In this document: piece after piece, positions 17,773 to 26,174 of the stretch | How the letters are laid out: each line of letters begins with the position of its first letter | Numbering within the stretch: position 1 is the first letter of the stretch | Source of the DNA: Acidobacteriota bacterium | GTDB lineage: Bacteria > Acidobacteriota > Blastocatellia > RBC074 | Assembly: GCA_016196035.1 (NCBI GenBank) | Contig: JACPYM010000099.1 | Location: 151,425 to 215,424, forward strand | DNA length: 64,000 nucleotides | Direction: 5' to 3' | Translations under genes and position numbers: made by a program | Notes under the pieces: generated by a model | Databases searched by the model: none | Seen by the model: the letters and a program-made list of their open reading frames with translations, nothing else | What the model was told of the DNA's origin: nothing

Positions 17773-19371
17773 ATGCGACAAATCAAATTCCGCATCATTG
17801 CCACGTTGCTTTTCGTGCTGCTGCTGGCGCTGCCTGGTTATGCCCCCGCTTACGCACAGGATGCCAGCCAAGTGTTGCGCACATCGGTCGGCTTCCGCAC
17901 CGTCAAAAACACGGCGCAAATGGATGAAGCCACGCGCCAGGCCGTCACCAACCTGGAAAAGCAGGCGCAGGCTGCCAACGCCGCGCAAAAATACGGCGAG
18001 GCGCTCAAACATTACGCGCACGGCATGGTGTTGATGCGCAAACAGGAATGGACGCCGCGCCGCGCCTTTGAGACGGCGTTGCAGCTCAAGCCGAACAAGC
18101 TCATCTTCGATCCGGGCGAAATCGCGCATATCAAAGTCACGCAAACGTTCGCGCTCGATGAACCGCTGTCCGGCAAATTCACGCTCACGCTGGCGCTCTC
18201 GCAAGCGCGCACACAACCCGGTGTAACTACCAGCGTCAGCGCCGCACCGCCCCCAGTATTGAAAGAGCTGAAAACGCTCAAAGAGGTCGCGGCGGATTTC
18301 AGCAAGGAATTGCTGCTTGAAGCCGTCTTGCCGCAGGCGGGCGACGGCAATTACCAATTGCTGCTCACGCTGACGCCGGTCGAGGGCGCGCCCATCGTCA
18401 AACCGGCCAGCATTCGCATCGAGCGCGAGTTGAACGCCAAAGCGAATCAACTCAAGGCGCGCATCGCCGCCGTGCGCACCGATTTGGAGCAGCGCAATCA
18501 GGATGTCAATCATCAGGAATTGTTGCTGGCGTTACCGCGCGCCGATTACACGGCCTTGCTGATTGATATGGTCAACGACGGATCGTTGCCGCTCGACCGC
18601 GTGGCATGGGCCAGCGAATTCGCCAATGCACATGCCATGCTCGACCAGATCAGTAAGGGCGTTAATCCGCTCAAAGGCAAACGCGGCGACATCCCCTGGG
18701 CCTACAATTCGGCGGTGGATAACACGGTGCAACCCTACCGGCTCTTTGTCCCGGCCAAGTACGACGCCAAACAGAAATGGCCGCTCATCGTCGCGCTGCA
18801 CGGCATGGGCGGCGACGAAAACAGCTTTTTCAACGGCTATGCCAAAGGCGCGATCAAAGAAGAGGCCGAGAAACACGGCTATCTGATTGTTTGCCCGAAA
18901 GGCCGCGGCTCGGCTTCGATGTACCTGGGCGCGGCGGAACGTGACGTACTGGACGTGCTGAAAGAGGCCAAACGCCAATTCAACATTGATGAAAATCGTG
19001 TGTATTTGATGGGGCATTCGATGGGCGGCTACGGCACCTGGTCGGTCGCGGTGAACAATCCCGAACTGTTTGCCGCACTCGCGCCAATTTCAGGCGGCGG
19101 CATTCCGCCCGTCGTGCTAGGTCTGAAAAAGATCGCGCACGTTCCCTGGATCGTGACGCACGGCGATAAAGACCCGACCGTCTCGGTCGAAGAATCACGC
19201 AAGATGGTCAAGGCGGGCAAAGACCTGGGCATTGAAATCAAATACAACGAAGTGCCCGGCGGCGATCACGGCAGCGTCGCGGTGCCCGCCTTTCCGGAAA
19301 TCTTCGATTGGTTCGACGCCCACAAACGCCAGCCCAAAGCGGCGGTGAAAACGGCGGGCAGCGGGCAATAG
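17773..19371 (+). CDS. Secreted alpha/beta-hydrolase (esterase/depolymerase-like)
   Basis: This is 532 residues. A signal peptide (IIATLLFVLLLALPGYAPAY) is followed by a helical/beta region (about 40-330) without a recognised family, then an esterase domain (about 325-525) of the PHB-depolymerase/Esterase_phd type. The catalytic set is visible: oxyanion loop LIVALHGMGGDENSF, nucleophile Ser416 in GHSMGG, Asp467 in HGDKDPTVS and His499 in GGDHGS. It would hydrolyse an ester outside the cytoplasm; the substrate is not readable. The ATG at 17773 begins the signal peptide. Confidence 0.88.
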   Translation: MRQIKFRIIATLLFVLLLALPGYAPAYAQDASQVLRTSVGFRTVKNTAQMDEATRQAVTNLEKQAQAANAAQKYGEALKHYAHGMVLMRKQEWTPRRAFETALQLKPNKLIFDPGEIAHIKVTQTFALDEPLSGKFTLTLALSQARTQPGVTTSVSAAPPPVLKELKTLKEVAADFSKELLLEAVLPQAGDGNYQLLLTLTPVEGAPIVKPASIRIERELNAKANQLKARIAAVRTDLEQRNQDVNHQELLLALPRADYTALLIDMVNDGSLPLDRVAWASEFANAHAMLDQISKGVNPLKGKRGDIPWAYNSAVDNTVQPYRLFVPAKYDAKQKWPLIVALHGMGGDENSFFNGYAKGAIKEEAEKHGYLIVCPKGRGSASMYLGAAERDVLDVLKEAKRQFNIDENRVYLMGHSMGGYGTWSVAVNNPELFAALAPISGGGIPPVVLGLKKIAHVPWIVTHGDKDPTVSVEESRKMVKAGKDLGIEIKYNEVPGGDHGSVAVPAFPEIFDWFDAHKRQPKAAVKTAGSGQ

Positions 19372-19379
19372 ACCCGCCT

Positions 19380-19486
19380 CTGGGTACGCAGCGCTTCCAG
19401 CGTGCGGGCTTGGCGTCAAACGCAAAAATGCCGGAGATTCGTTCGTTCGCTGCCAAATCCGCACGCTGGAAGCGCTGCGTACCCAG
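19380..19486. repeat. Long inverted repeat between convergent genes
   Basis: Nearly perfect 28-bp arms (19380-19407, CTGGGTACGCAGCGCTTCCA onward, and 19459-19486) enclose a loop of about 51 bp. It starts nine bases after the hydrolase stop and ends three bases before the CHAT gene stop, so a role as bidirectional terminator is plausible. Confidence 0.75.
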
Positions 19487-19488
19487 GT

Positions 19489-22400
19489 TCAGTTCGCCGC
19501 GCCCACGGCGACAAAGCCCGCCCAATAAAACGGGTGCCGATAAGGGCCGCGCAACAGCTTCAACGCCGCCGTGCGCAACGCGGCGGCTTTCGTGAGAGTG
19601 CCGGTCGCGGCGGAAGCCTGGCGCAATTGCCGGTGGAATTCGATCATCAAGGCGGTGGTCGCGTCCGCATCCACTTGCCATTGGCTGACGACGACGGTCG
19701 GCGCGCCCGCGATAAAGAGCGCCCAACTCAAGCCCAGCACGCCTTCGCCGGGAATGACCGCGCCGCGTCCGGTTTCGCAAGCCGAGAGCACGACCAGATC
19801 GGCGCGCAAATCCAGCTTCATCAACTCCCATGCTTCCAACAAGCCATCTTCGCTGTTGCCGGGTTCGCCCGCACTGACCGGGCCTATTACGCCAGCAGTG
19901 TCTTGCGCGAGCACGATCTGTGAATAGAGCGGCCCGGCATCGTTGAGCAACCCGTGCGCCGCCAGATGAATGACATCAGCGTCGGCGGCTTCGGCCTTAA
20001 ACCGGTCTTCGCGCGCGGCGGCGCCGGTGTAAATGCGGCTGTGCGCCGCGCCGTAAAGCCGCGCGAGCGCTTTCACTTCGGTCTCGGCTTGCGGCAACGC
20101 TTTGGTGGGCAGCGCGCGCAACGCGGCGGCGGATTCGCCCATTGATGAGGTTGCCGGTGTGGCGGCGGTAGCGGGCCAAGCCGGATTGCCGAGCGCCAGC
20201 AAGGTGGCGTCGTGCGGGCGCGGCCCACGCCGGGCGCGCAGCTTTTGCATCTCGACCAGCACGGTCAGCGACGGCGCGCGGGCCAGCGTGAAATCTTCGA
20301 GCAGATAACGCGGCTTGCCCGCGCCGCCGGTTTGGCGCAAGGCTTCAAACGGCAATTCCCAAAGCGCGTTGTCGGGCACGAGCACGAGTTGCGTTTTGCC
20401 GCGCAACAGCGCCGCCGCCGGTTTGAGCAATTCGTCGTAAAGCTGCCCGGACATGGCGACGAAATTCAAATTGCGCGCAGCCAGCAAGGCGCGGAACTCG
20501 CGCACCCGCATTTGCACCTGCGCGCCCGTCAGCGGCAGTCGGAAGACTTGCAACGCGGGTTGCGGCGCGCGCGTGACGACGAAGAGAAACGTCTCGTGAT
20601 CGCGCACGACATATTCGAGCAGCGCCGTGCGTTCATCAGGCAGCAGCGCAGCAGCGGTGGCGAGCGTGAAAGGCGGCGGCATGCCGCGTTGCACACGCAG
20701 GTCGGGATGCGCGGCGAAGAGCGTGTCTTGATTGGTTTCATAAGCGAGCCGCGCTTCCGCCAACTGCGCGTCCAGTTCGCTCAGGCGCGCGGCGGCGGGT
20801 TGCGGGCGCATCTGTTCGCGCTGGCGCTGCACATTGAGCGCGCTCATGGCTTCGTTCAAGCGGCGCTCTTCAACGCGCTCAGTTTCAGTCATGGACTTGC
20901 TGACATCGGCGCGCCCGTGCTGTAGCAGGTCAAAGAGCACGCGCGCCTTGGCCTGTTCGGCATAGGCCAGCGCCTCAACCGGCTGCGCTTCGGTGAGGGC
21001 CAGACTCATCAATTCAAAGTAAGGCAGCAGGCGGTGACGCAGAAAGCGCGGCTCGGCCAATTGGCCGCCGCCGAGTTCGCCGCGCATCGCTTCGAGCAGG
21101 GCGAGCGATTTGTCGAGCATCTGGTGCGCTTCATCCAAGCGCTTCAGGCTATGCAGCGCAGCGCCTGCCACGGCGTAATCAAACCAGAGTTCGCCACCCA
21201 GTTTCTTTTCTGCGGTCAGCGTGATTGCCCGCTCGAACATGCGTAAGGCGTCGGCGGGGCGGTCTTCGAGATAGTAATACATCGCCAGATTGCCGTAGGC
21301 GCGCAGCCGTTTGTAGGGACTGCCGGATTGTTCGGTCAGCGCCAGGCTTTGCTCGAACAGGCTCCAGGCTTCGACTTTTTGCCCGCTGTCGTAGGCGATC
21401 TCGGCCAGATGCTGCACGGCTTCGGCGCGCAGGTCGCCGCGTTTGAGCGTATCGGCAAGCTGCAACGCCTGCTGATACTGAGCGCGCGCGGCGGCGTGTT
21501 CGCCTTGCGCTTGATAGACGCTGCCGATGTTGATGAACAAGGCGGCCAGCGCGGGCGTTTCGCCTGACTGTTGCTGGCTGGTCTGCGCCTGACGATAGTA
21601 TTCGAGCGCCTTGTTGAAATCGTTCAAGCGGTAATAGAGCAGGCCCAGATTGGTGAGCGTGTAATTGAGCGCGCGCTGATCGCCGGCGGCGCGTTTGAGC
21701 GGCAGACTCTTTTCCAGATAGTCCTGCGCCGCGCCCAGGTTGTTGCGTTCCAGTTCGACGGTGCCAAGTTGGTTGTAGAACATCCCCAACAAGCGCCGCT
21801 CCTGTAATTGTTCGCTCAACGCCAAGCCGCGTTGGTAAGTGGTCAGGGCCTCGTCGAGCAAGCCGCGCGCATACAGGATGTCGCCCAGGTTGAGCCGCAC
21901 GCCCGCACGGGCTTCCTTATCGTCGAGCCGGTCGTATAGCGCCAAGGCACGTTGTATGTAATCTGTCGCCGCGTCGAGCCGCCCCATCCCGCGCGTGACG
22001 ACGGCTAGCCCGTTGAACAAACCCGCCAGTTGCTTTTCATCGCCCAGCGGTTCGGCCAATGCCAGCGCGGCCTGGTAATCGCGCAAGGCCTCGTCACTGG
22101 CGCCCAGCAAACGTTTGACTTGCCCTAGCCCTTGCAACGCCCGGCTCTCGCTCGCACGGTCGGCGGCGGCGCGCGCGAGTTCGAGGCTCTGCCGGTAAAA
22201 CTCGGCGGCCTGTGGATAGCGCGCCAGATCGTATTGCAACTGGCCCAGCCCTCTGAGGCAGCGCGCTTGTCCGGCTTTATCCGCCAGCCGCCGCGTCACG
22301 GCCAGTCCGGCGGCAAAAGCAGCTTCGGTTTGCGGGTGGGTGCGTTGTTTTTGCGCCGCTTCACCGCGCTGCAACAATTCAGCGGCGAGCGCGGGCGTAA

Positions 22401-22563
22401 GCGCGGCGGGATGCGCGGCGAGCCAGGCCGCGCGCGCGGCTTCGTCTTTAGTGGCGAGCAGGACATTGGCGCATTCGGCAACACTGTCTTGCGCGAATAC
22501 AGCCGGTGAACAGATAAATAGCAGGGTGAACAGAACAAGCAGGAACCATCGGTCAGGGCGCAT
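19489..22563 (-). CDS. Secreted TPR-CHAT protein (caspase-like peptidase domain)
   Basis: This is 1,024 residues. A signal peptide (FLLVLFTLLFICSPAVFAQ) is followed by about nine tetratricopeptide repeats between residues 60 and 500 (for example RALNYTLTNLGLLYYRLNDF), a helical linker and a C-terminal CHAT domain (about 750-1024). The catalytic dyad is present: His870 in HLAAHG and Cys929 in VLSACETG. CHAT domains belong to clan CD (caspase/separase) peptidases. In defence-type CHATs the protein is cytosolic; here it is exported, which points to a periplasmic or surface role. It stands alone, with no adjacent effector gene. Confidence 0.93.
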   Translation of the reverse strand: MRPDRWFLLVLFTLLFICSPAVFAQDSVAECANVLLATKDEAARAAWLAAHPAALTPALAAELLQRGEAAQKQRTHPQTEAAFAAGLAVTRRLADKAGQARCLRGLGQLQYDLARYPQAAEFYRQSLELARAAADRASESRALQGLGQVKRLLGASDEALRDYQAALALAEPLGDEKQLAGLFNGLAVVTRGMGRLDAATDYIQRALALYDRLDDKEARAGVRLNLGDILYARGLLDEALTTYQRGLALSEQLQERRLLGMFYNQLGTVELERNNLGAAQDYLEKSLPLKRAAGDQRALNYTLTNLGLLYYRLNDFNKALEYYRQAQTSQQQSGETPALAALFINIGSVYQAQGEHAAARAQYQQALQLADTLKRGDLRAEAVQHLAEIAYDSGQKVEAWSLFEQSLALTEQSGSPYKRLRAYGNLAMYYYLEDRPADALRMFERAITLTAEKKLGGELWFDYAVAGAALHSLKRLDEAHQMLDKSLALLEAMRGELGGGQLAEPRFLRHRLLPYFELMSLALTEAQPVEALAYAEQAKARVLFDLLQHGRADVSKSMTETERVEERRLNEAMSALNVQRQREQMRPQPAAARLSELDAQLAEARLAYETNQDTLFAAHPDLRVQRGMPPPFTLATAAALLPDERTALLEYVVRDHETFLFVVTRAPQPALQVFRLPLTGAQVQMRVREFRALLAARNLNFVAMSGQLYDELLKPAAALLRGKTQLVLVPDNALWELPFEALRQTGGAGKPRYLLEDFTLARAPSLTVLVEMQKLRARRGPRPHDATLLALGNPAWPATAATPATSSMGESAAALRALPTKALPQAETEVKALARLYGAAHSRIYTGAAAREDRFKAEAADADVIHLAAHGLLNDAGPLYSQIVLAQDTAGVIGPVSAGEPGNSEDGLLEAWELMKLDLRADLVVLSACETGRGAVIPGEGVLGLSWALFIAGAPTVVVSQWQVDADATTALMIEFHRQLRQASAATGTLTKAAALRTAALKLLRGPYRHPFYWAGFVAVGAAN

Positions 22564-22759
22564 CGAAACACTCCGGGTAGCAGATGGAAATGGTCACGCG
22601 GCGGGGCAAGCAGGTGAGGCCATTGATTGGGTGTGTTGGATTGTGGTTGTTCTCCGCGCGGCGCGCATCATACGCTATCCGGGCAGGAAGCGCGCATGAT
22701 TTTTTATTGCTATACTCGCACCCGCAATTTCGCAACCCGCCTTAAAGTTGGAGGACTTT

Positions 22760-24883
22760 ATGAAGCTTTCGATCAAACTACCCGCTCTGCTATTTATCCT
22801 TGCCGCGCTAAGTTTCACCGCGCTGGCCCAAGCCAAACGCCCGCTCACCTTCGACGATCTGATGGCGATCAAGCGCCTGAGCGAAGCGCAGATTTCGCCC
22901 GACGGCGCGCGCGTCGCTTACGTCGTCGGCGACGTGGACAAGAACGCCAACCGCACCAAACGCGGCATCTGGGTGGTGCCGACCAGCGGCGGGACGACGC
23001 AACCGTTTATCACGTCGGACAAGAATGATTTCTCGCCGCACTGGTCTGCCGACGGCAAGTGGCTCGCCTTTCTTTCGACGCGCGATGGTGCGCCGCAGAT
23101 TTACGTCGCCAGTGCCGATGGCAGTGGCGCGCGCAAAGTTACCGCTGCGCCCGAAGGCGTGAGCGAATTCATCTGGTCGCCGAATGGCAAGCTGTTCGCC
23201 TTTACGACCGATGTTTATCCCGATTGCGCGTCGTTCAATTGCGTCGCCAAACGCGCCGAGGCCGAAGAGAAATCCAAGGTCAAAGCTGTCATCGCCGATC
23301 ATCTGCTTTATCGCCATTGGACAGAGTTCAAGCGTGGCAAGCGTTCGCACCTGTTCGTCGTTTCGTCAGAGGGCGGCGAGCCGAAAGATTTAACGCCGGG
23401 TGATTTCGACACGCCGCCGTTTTCGCTGGGCGATCCGACAGCTTTCGATTTCGCGCCCGATTCCAGCGAAGTCGCCTTTGCGCGCAACACCGAAAAGGAC
23501 GAAGCCATCAGCACGAACAATGACCTCTTCATCGTTTCGGTCAATGGCGGCGAGCCCAAGCGCATCACGACCGCGAATGTCGGCAGCGACACGACGCCGC
23601 GTTATTCGCCCGATGGCAAATGGATCGCCTATCGTTCGCAAGCACGCAACGGCTTCGAGGCGGATCGCTTCCGCCTGATGCTGTATGACCGCGCGAAAGG
23701 CACGGCGCGCGAACTCTCGCTCAACTTTGACCGCTGGGTCGAAGACCTGTTGTGGCTGCCCGACAGCCAGCGCTTGATCGTGAGCGGGCAAGAGCGCGGG
23801 CACGAAGTGTTCTGGTCAGCCCCGCTCAACGGCGACAAGTTCGCGTTGCTGGTCAAAGACGGCTCGAATGGCGGCGCGAATGTTTCCGCCGATGGCAAGA
23901 CGCTGGTCTTCACGCGTTCGAGTTCGGCCATGCCCGCCGAAGTCTTCAAGGCGAATGCCGATGGTTCCAGCGTGATGCAATTGACCACGGCCAACGCTTC
24001 GCTGCTCGCGCAACTCGACCTGACGCCCGCCGAAGAGATTGAATACGACGGCGCGAAGACAGCGGTGATGCGCACAGCCAAACTTGGCAAAGTCAAAGCC
24101 TCGTCCGACATCGGCCCTGGCAAACCGTCGCGTATTCACGGCTTTATTTACAAACCGCCGCAATTCGACCAGTCGAAAAAGTATCCGATGGTCTTGCTCA
24201 TTCACGGCGGCCCGCAAGGCGCGTGGATGGACAATTGGGGCTATCGCTGGAACGCGCAGATGTGGGCCGCGCGCGGTTACGTTGCGGTCACGCTCAACCC
24301 GCACGGCTCGACCGGCTACGGCCAGGCGTTTACCGAACAGATCAGCGGCGAGTGGGGCGGCGCGGTGTATGACGACCTGATGAAAGGCGTGGATGCGGTG
24401 ATCAAACGCGGCTACGTTGATCCGCAACGCATGGGCGCGGCGGGCGGTTCGTATCGCGGTTATATGACCAACTGGATGATGGGCCATACGGATCGTTTCA
24501 AAGCCTTCGTCACGCACGCCGGCGTCTTCAGCACGACGAGCATGTATGCGACCGAGGAACTCTGGTTCCAGGAATGGGAGTTCAAGGGCACGCCCTGGAC
24601 GAACCCTGAGCTTTACGCCAAATGGTCGCCCGCCGCGCACGCCGCCAAATTCAAAACGCCTACGCTGGTCGTGCACGGCGAACTGGATTACCGCGTGCCC
24701 ATCGGCGAAGGCTTGCAACTCTTCAGCACGCTGCAACGGCGCGGCGTCCCGTCGAAGCTGCTCTACTTCCCCGACGAAGGCCATTGGGTGCTGAAACCGC
24801 AGAACAGCGAGTTGTGGTACAAGACGGTGCTCGGCTGGTTCGATCAGTGGTTGCAGCCGAATGCGGCGACGGCATCGCGGTAG
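22760..24883 (+). CDS. S9-family (prolyl oligopeptidase-like) exported peptidase with altered elbow
   Basis: This is 707 residues. A signal peptide (LPALLFILAALSFTALAQA) leads into a WD40/PD40 propeller (about 35-400; repeats such as PHWSADGKWLAFLSTRDG) and an alpha/beta-hydrolase domain (about 440-705). The catalytic residues are Ser564, Asp643 (HGELDYRVP) and His675 (DEGHWVL). The nucleophile elbow reads GGSYRGYMTNW where the family has GGSYGGYMTNW: the second glycine of GxSxG is Arg566. The start at 22760 follows GGAGG, rather than a TTG twelve bases upstream. It acts on oligopeptides or acylated peptides if active. Confidence 0.94.
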   Translation: MKLSIKLPALLFILAALSFTALAQAKRPLTFDDLMAIKRLSEAQISPDGARVAYVVGDVDKNANRTKRGIWVVPTSGGTTQPFITSDKNDFSPHWSADGKWLAFLSTRDGAPQIYVASADGSGARKVTAAPEGVSEFIWSPNGKLFAFTTDVYPDCASFNCVAKRAEAEEKSKVKAVIADHLLYRHWTEFKRGKRSHLFVVSSEGGEPKDLTPGDFDTPPFSLGDPTAFDFAPDSSEVAFARNTEKDEAISTNNDLFIVSVNGGEPKRITTANVGSDTTPRYSPDGKWIAYRSQARNGFEADRFRLMLYDRAKGTARELSLNFDRWVEDLLWLPDSQRLIVSGQERGHEVFWSAPLNGDKFALLVKDGSNGGANVSADGKTLVFTRSSSAMPAEVFKANADGSSVMQLTTANASLLAQLDLTPAEEIEYDGAKTAVMRTAKLGKVKASSDIGPGKPSRIHGFIYKPPQFDQSKKYPMVLLIHGGPQGAWMDNWGYRWNAQMWAARGYVAVTLNPHGSTGYGQAFTEQISGEWGGAVYDDLMKGVDAVIKRGYVDPQRMGAAGGSYRGYMTNWMMGHTDRFKAFVTHAGVFSTTSMYATEELWFQEWEFKGTPWTNPELYAKWSPAAHAAKFKTPTLVVHGELDYRVPIGEGLQLFSTLQRRGVPSKLLYFPDEGHWVLKPQNSELWYKTVLGWFDQWLQPNAATASR

Positions 24884-24907
24884 TCTAAAATTTCCGACTT
24901 CACCTAT

Positions 24908-24950
24908 ACGGCCTGCGCGCGTGTTTTGACCGCCGCAGGCCGTTTCTTAT
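24908..24950 (+). terminator. Intrinsic terminator after the S9 peptidase
   Basis: A stem of ten base pairs (ACGGCCTGCG at 24908-24917 and CGCAGGCCGT at 24934-24943) is followed by TTCTTATTTT. It lies 24 bases beyond the stop and ends the S9 peptidase transcript. Confidence 0.75.
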
Positions 24951-24980
24951 TTTCCCTTTCTCGCCCTGTGATTTTCCGGG

Positions 24981-25016
24981 TTGACACCTCAGCTAACACA
25001 ACATTATTATTGTGTT
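24981..25016 (+). promoter_or_regulatory. Sigma-70 promoter with overlapping palindromic operator
   Basis: A perfect -35 TTGACA (24981-24986) and an 18-bp spacer precede TATTAT (25005-25010), a good -10. A perfect inverted repeat, AACACAA (24995-25001) and TTGTGTT (25010-25016), covers the -10 box. It lies upstream of a leader ORF and the nucleotidyltransferase/HTH pair; autoregulation by the HTH protein is inferred, as is usual for toxin-antitoxin operons. Confidence 0.6.
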
Positions 25017-25094
25017 GCTTCCGTGCCTATGGAATGTAGTAGATGGCTGAGTAATCTGGTGTCTCTAACTATAAAACAAAGGAGGTAATGAGAG

Positions 25095-25142
25095 ATGCGT
25101 AACGATCAAAATGTTAACCAACAACTGTTTTTAGATTCATAG
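25095..25142 (+). CDS. 15-residue leader ORF ahead of the toxin-antitoxin-like pair
   Basis: A tiny frame (MRNDQNVNQQLFLDS) starts eight bases after AAAGGAGGT. Its TAG (25140-25142) overlaps the AGGAGG of the next gene (25141-25146), so a ribosome ending here would sit over the toxin start signal and could couple or control its translation. A still shorter frame (MRDA) begins at 25088. There is no similarity evidence that the peptide itself matters. Confidence 0.4.
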   Translation: MRNDQNVNQQLFLDS

Positions 25143-25152
25143 GAGGTACAAA

Positions 25153-25608
25153 TTGATTCCAAAGTTTAACGGAAGCGGTAATCTACCAAAAGGCATTCAT
25201 TGGACAAACTGGAAGGAATTTGAAGAAAGATTCGGAACGAACCCACATCGCAAGCGACTCTTGAAAGGGCTCAAACAAGCGGCGGCTAATTTGCGCGCCG
25301 CTGGCTGTGAGGCGCTTTACGTTGATGGCAGCTTTGTCACGAGCAAAGAGCGCCCGAACGATTTCGATGCCTGTTGGAGCGGGTTTGACGTGGATGGGGA
25401 TTTGCTTGATCCCGTCTTGTTGGACTTCAGCAATGGGCGCGCGGCGCAAAAGGCCAAATTCGGCGGCGAGCTTTTCCCTGCCGAATGGTTGGAAGGCAAT
25501 AGCGGAAAATCTTTTCTGGAATTCTTTCAAGACGACCGGAAAACAGACAAGCAGAAAGGCATCGTCGGCATTCGGCTCGGACGCGCTTCGCCGGGGAAAC
25601 GAACATGA
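25153..25608 (+). CDS. Nucleotidyltransferase-like protein, putative toxin (DUF6932-like)
   Basis: This 151-residue protein has a nucleotidyltransferase-like core: YVDGSFVTSKERPNDFDACW resembles the GSF-x(n)-PxDxD motif of DUF6932 and related minimal nucleotidyltransferases. The start is a TTG at 25153, supported by AGGAGG six bases before it. Its stop overlaps the HTH gene start (ATGA, 25605-25608). Together the two look like a toxin-antitoxin module in which this is the modifying enzyme. Composition is less GC-rich than the neighbours, which suggests acquisition. Function is inferred from motif and context only. Confidence 0.72.
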   Translation: MIPKFNGSGNLPKGIHWTNWKEFEERFGTNPHRKRLLKGLKQAAANLRAAGCEALYVDGSFVTSKERPNDFDACWSGFDVDGDLLDPVLLDFSNGRAAQKAKFGGELFPAEWLEGNSGKSFLEFFQDDRKTDKQKGIVGIRLGRASPGKRT

Positions 25609-26018
25609 TTCGGAATCAGAGACAATACAAAATCACCAAAGCGCACGCCGCGAGGTTTGCGCAAGAACTCGCCGAGTTTGATGAACGCCCGGAAGCACAT
25701 CCGCGTGTTCATCATCGGGTAATCAAAGCGATGAAAGACGCGCTCGCTAGCCAACTGGAAACCCTCGAAGAAGAGTTGAAAGAGTATGAACGTTTGCGGC
25801 GCAGCAAACCCGCCAAGCTCAAACTTGAGCAACTCAATGAAGTGCCGCAGACGCTCATTCGTGCGCGCATTTCATCCGGCCTATCGCAACGTGAGCTGGC
25901 CGCGCGGCTGGGTTTGAAAGAACAACAGATTCAACGTTACGAAGCGACCAACTACGAAACCGCCAGCTTGCGGCGTGTGTTGGAAGTCGCTGCTGCGCTG
26001 ACGGCCAAAGCCGCTTGA
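25605..26018 (+). CDS. XRE-family HTH protein, putative antitoxin
   Basis: This is 137 residues with an N-terminal helical, charged segment (EELKEYERLRRSKPAKLKLE, probable coiled coil) and a C-terminal Cro/C1-type helix-turn-helix (about 88-135, ARISSGLSQRELAARLGLKE then IQRYEATNYETASLRRVLEV). Its ATG overlaps the preceding stop. This order, enzyme then HTH, is that of reversed toxin-antitoxin operons, and it is the natural candidate to bind the palindrome at 24995-25016. Confidence 0.82.
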   Translation: MIRNQRQYKITKAHAARFAQELAEFDERPEAHPRVHHRVIKAMKDALASQLETLEEELKEYERLRRSKPAKLKLEQLNEVPQTLIRARISSGLSQRELAARLGLKEQQIQRYEATNYETASLRRVLEVAAALTAKAA

Positions 26019-26174
26019 GATTGGCTAGCACGCGTCTCTTATCCAATCCTCACCACTTTCCCCCACGCAAACCAATCCGACTACCAAAGATACGCCGCAA
26101 ACGGTAAAGTTAGTTTGCCGATGCAAGCGCGCGTCCGGCGCAACGACCCCAAATCAATCTAGTGAGGAATCGCA

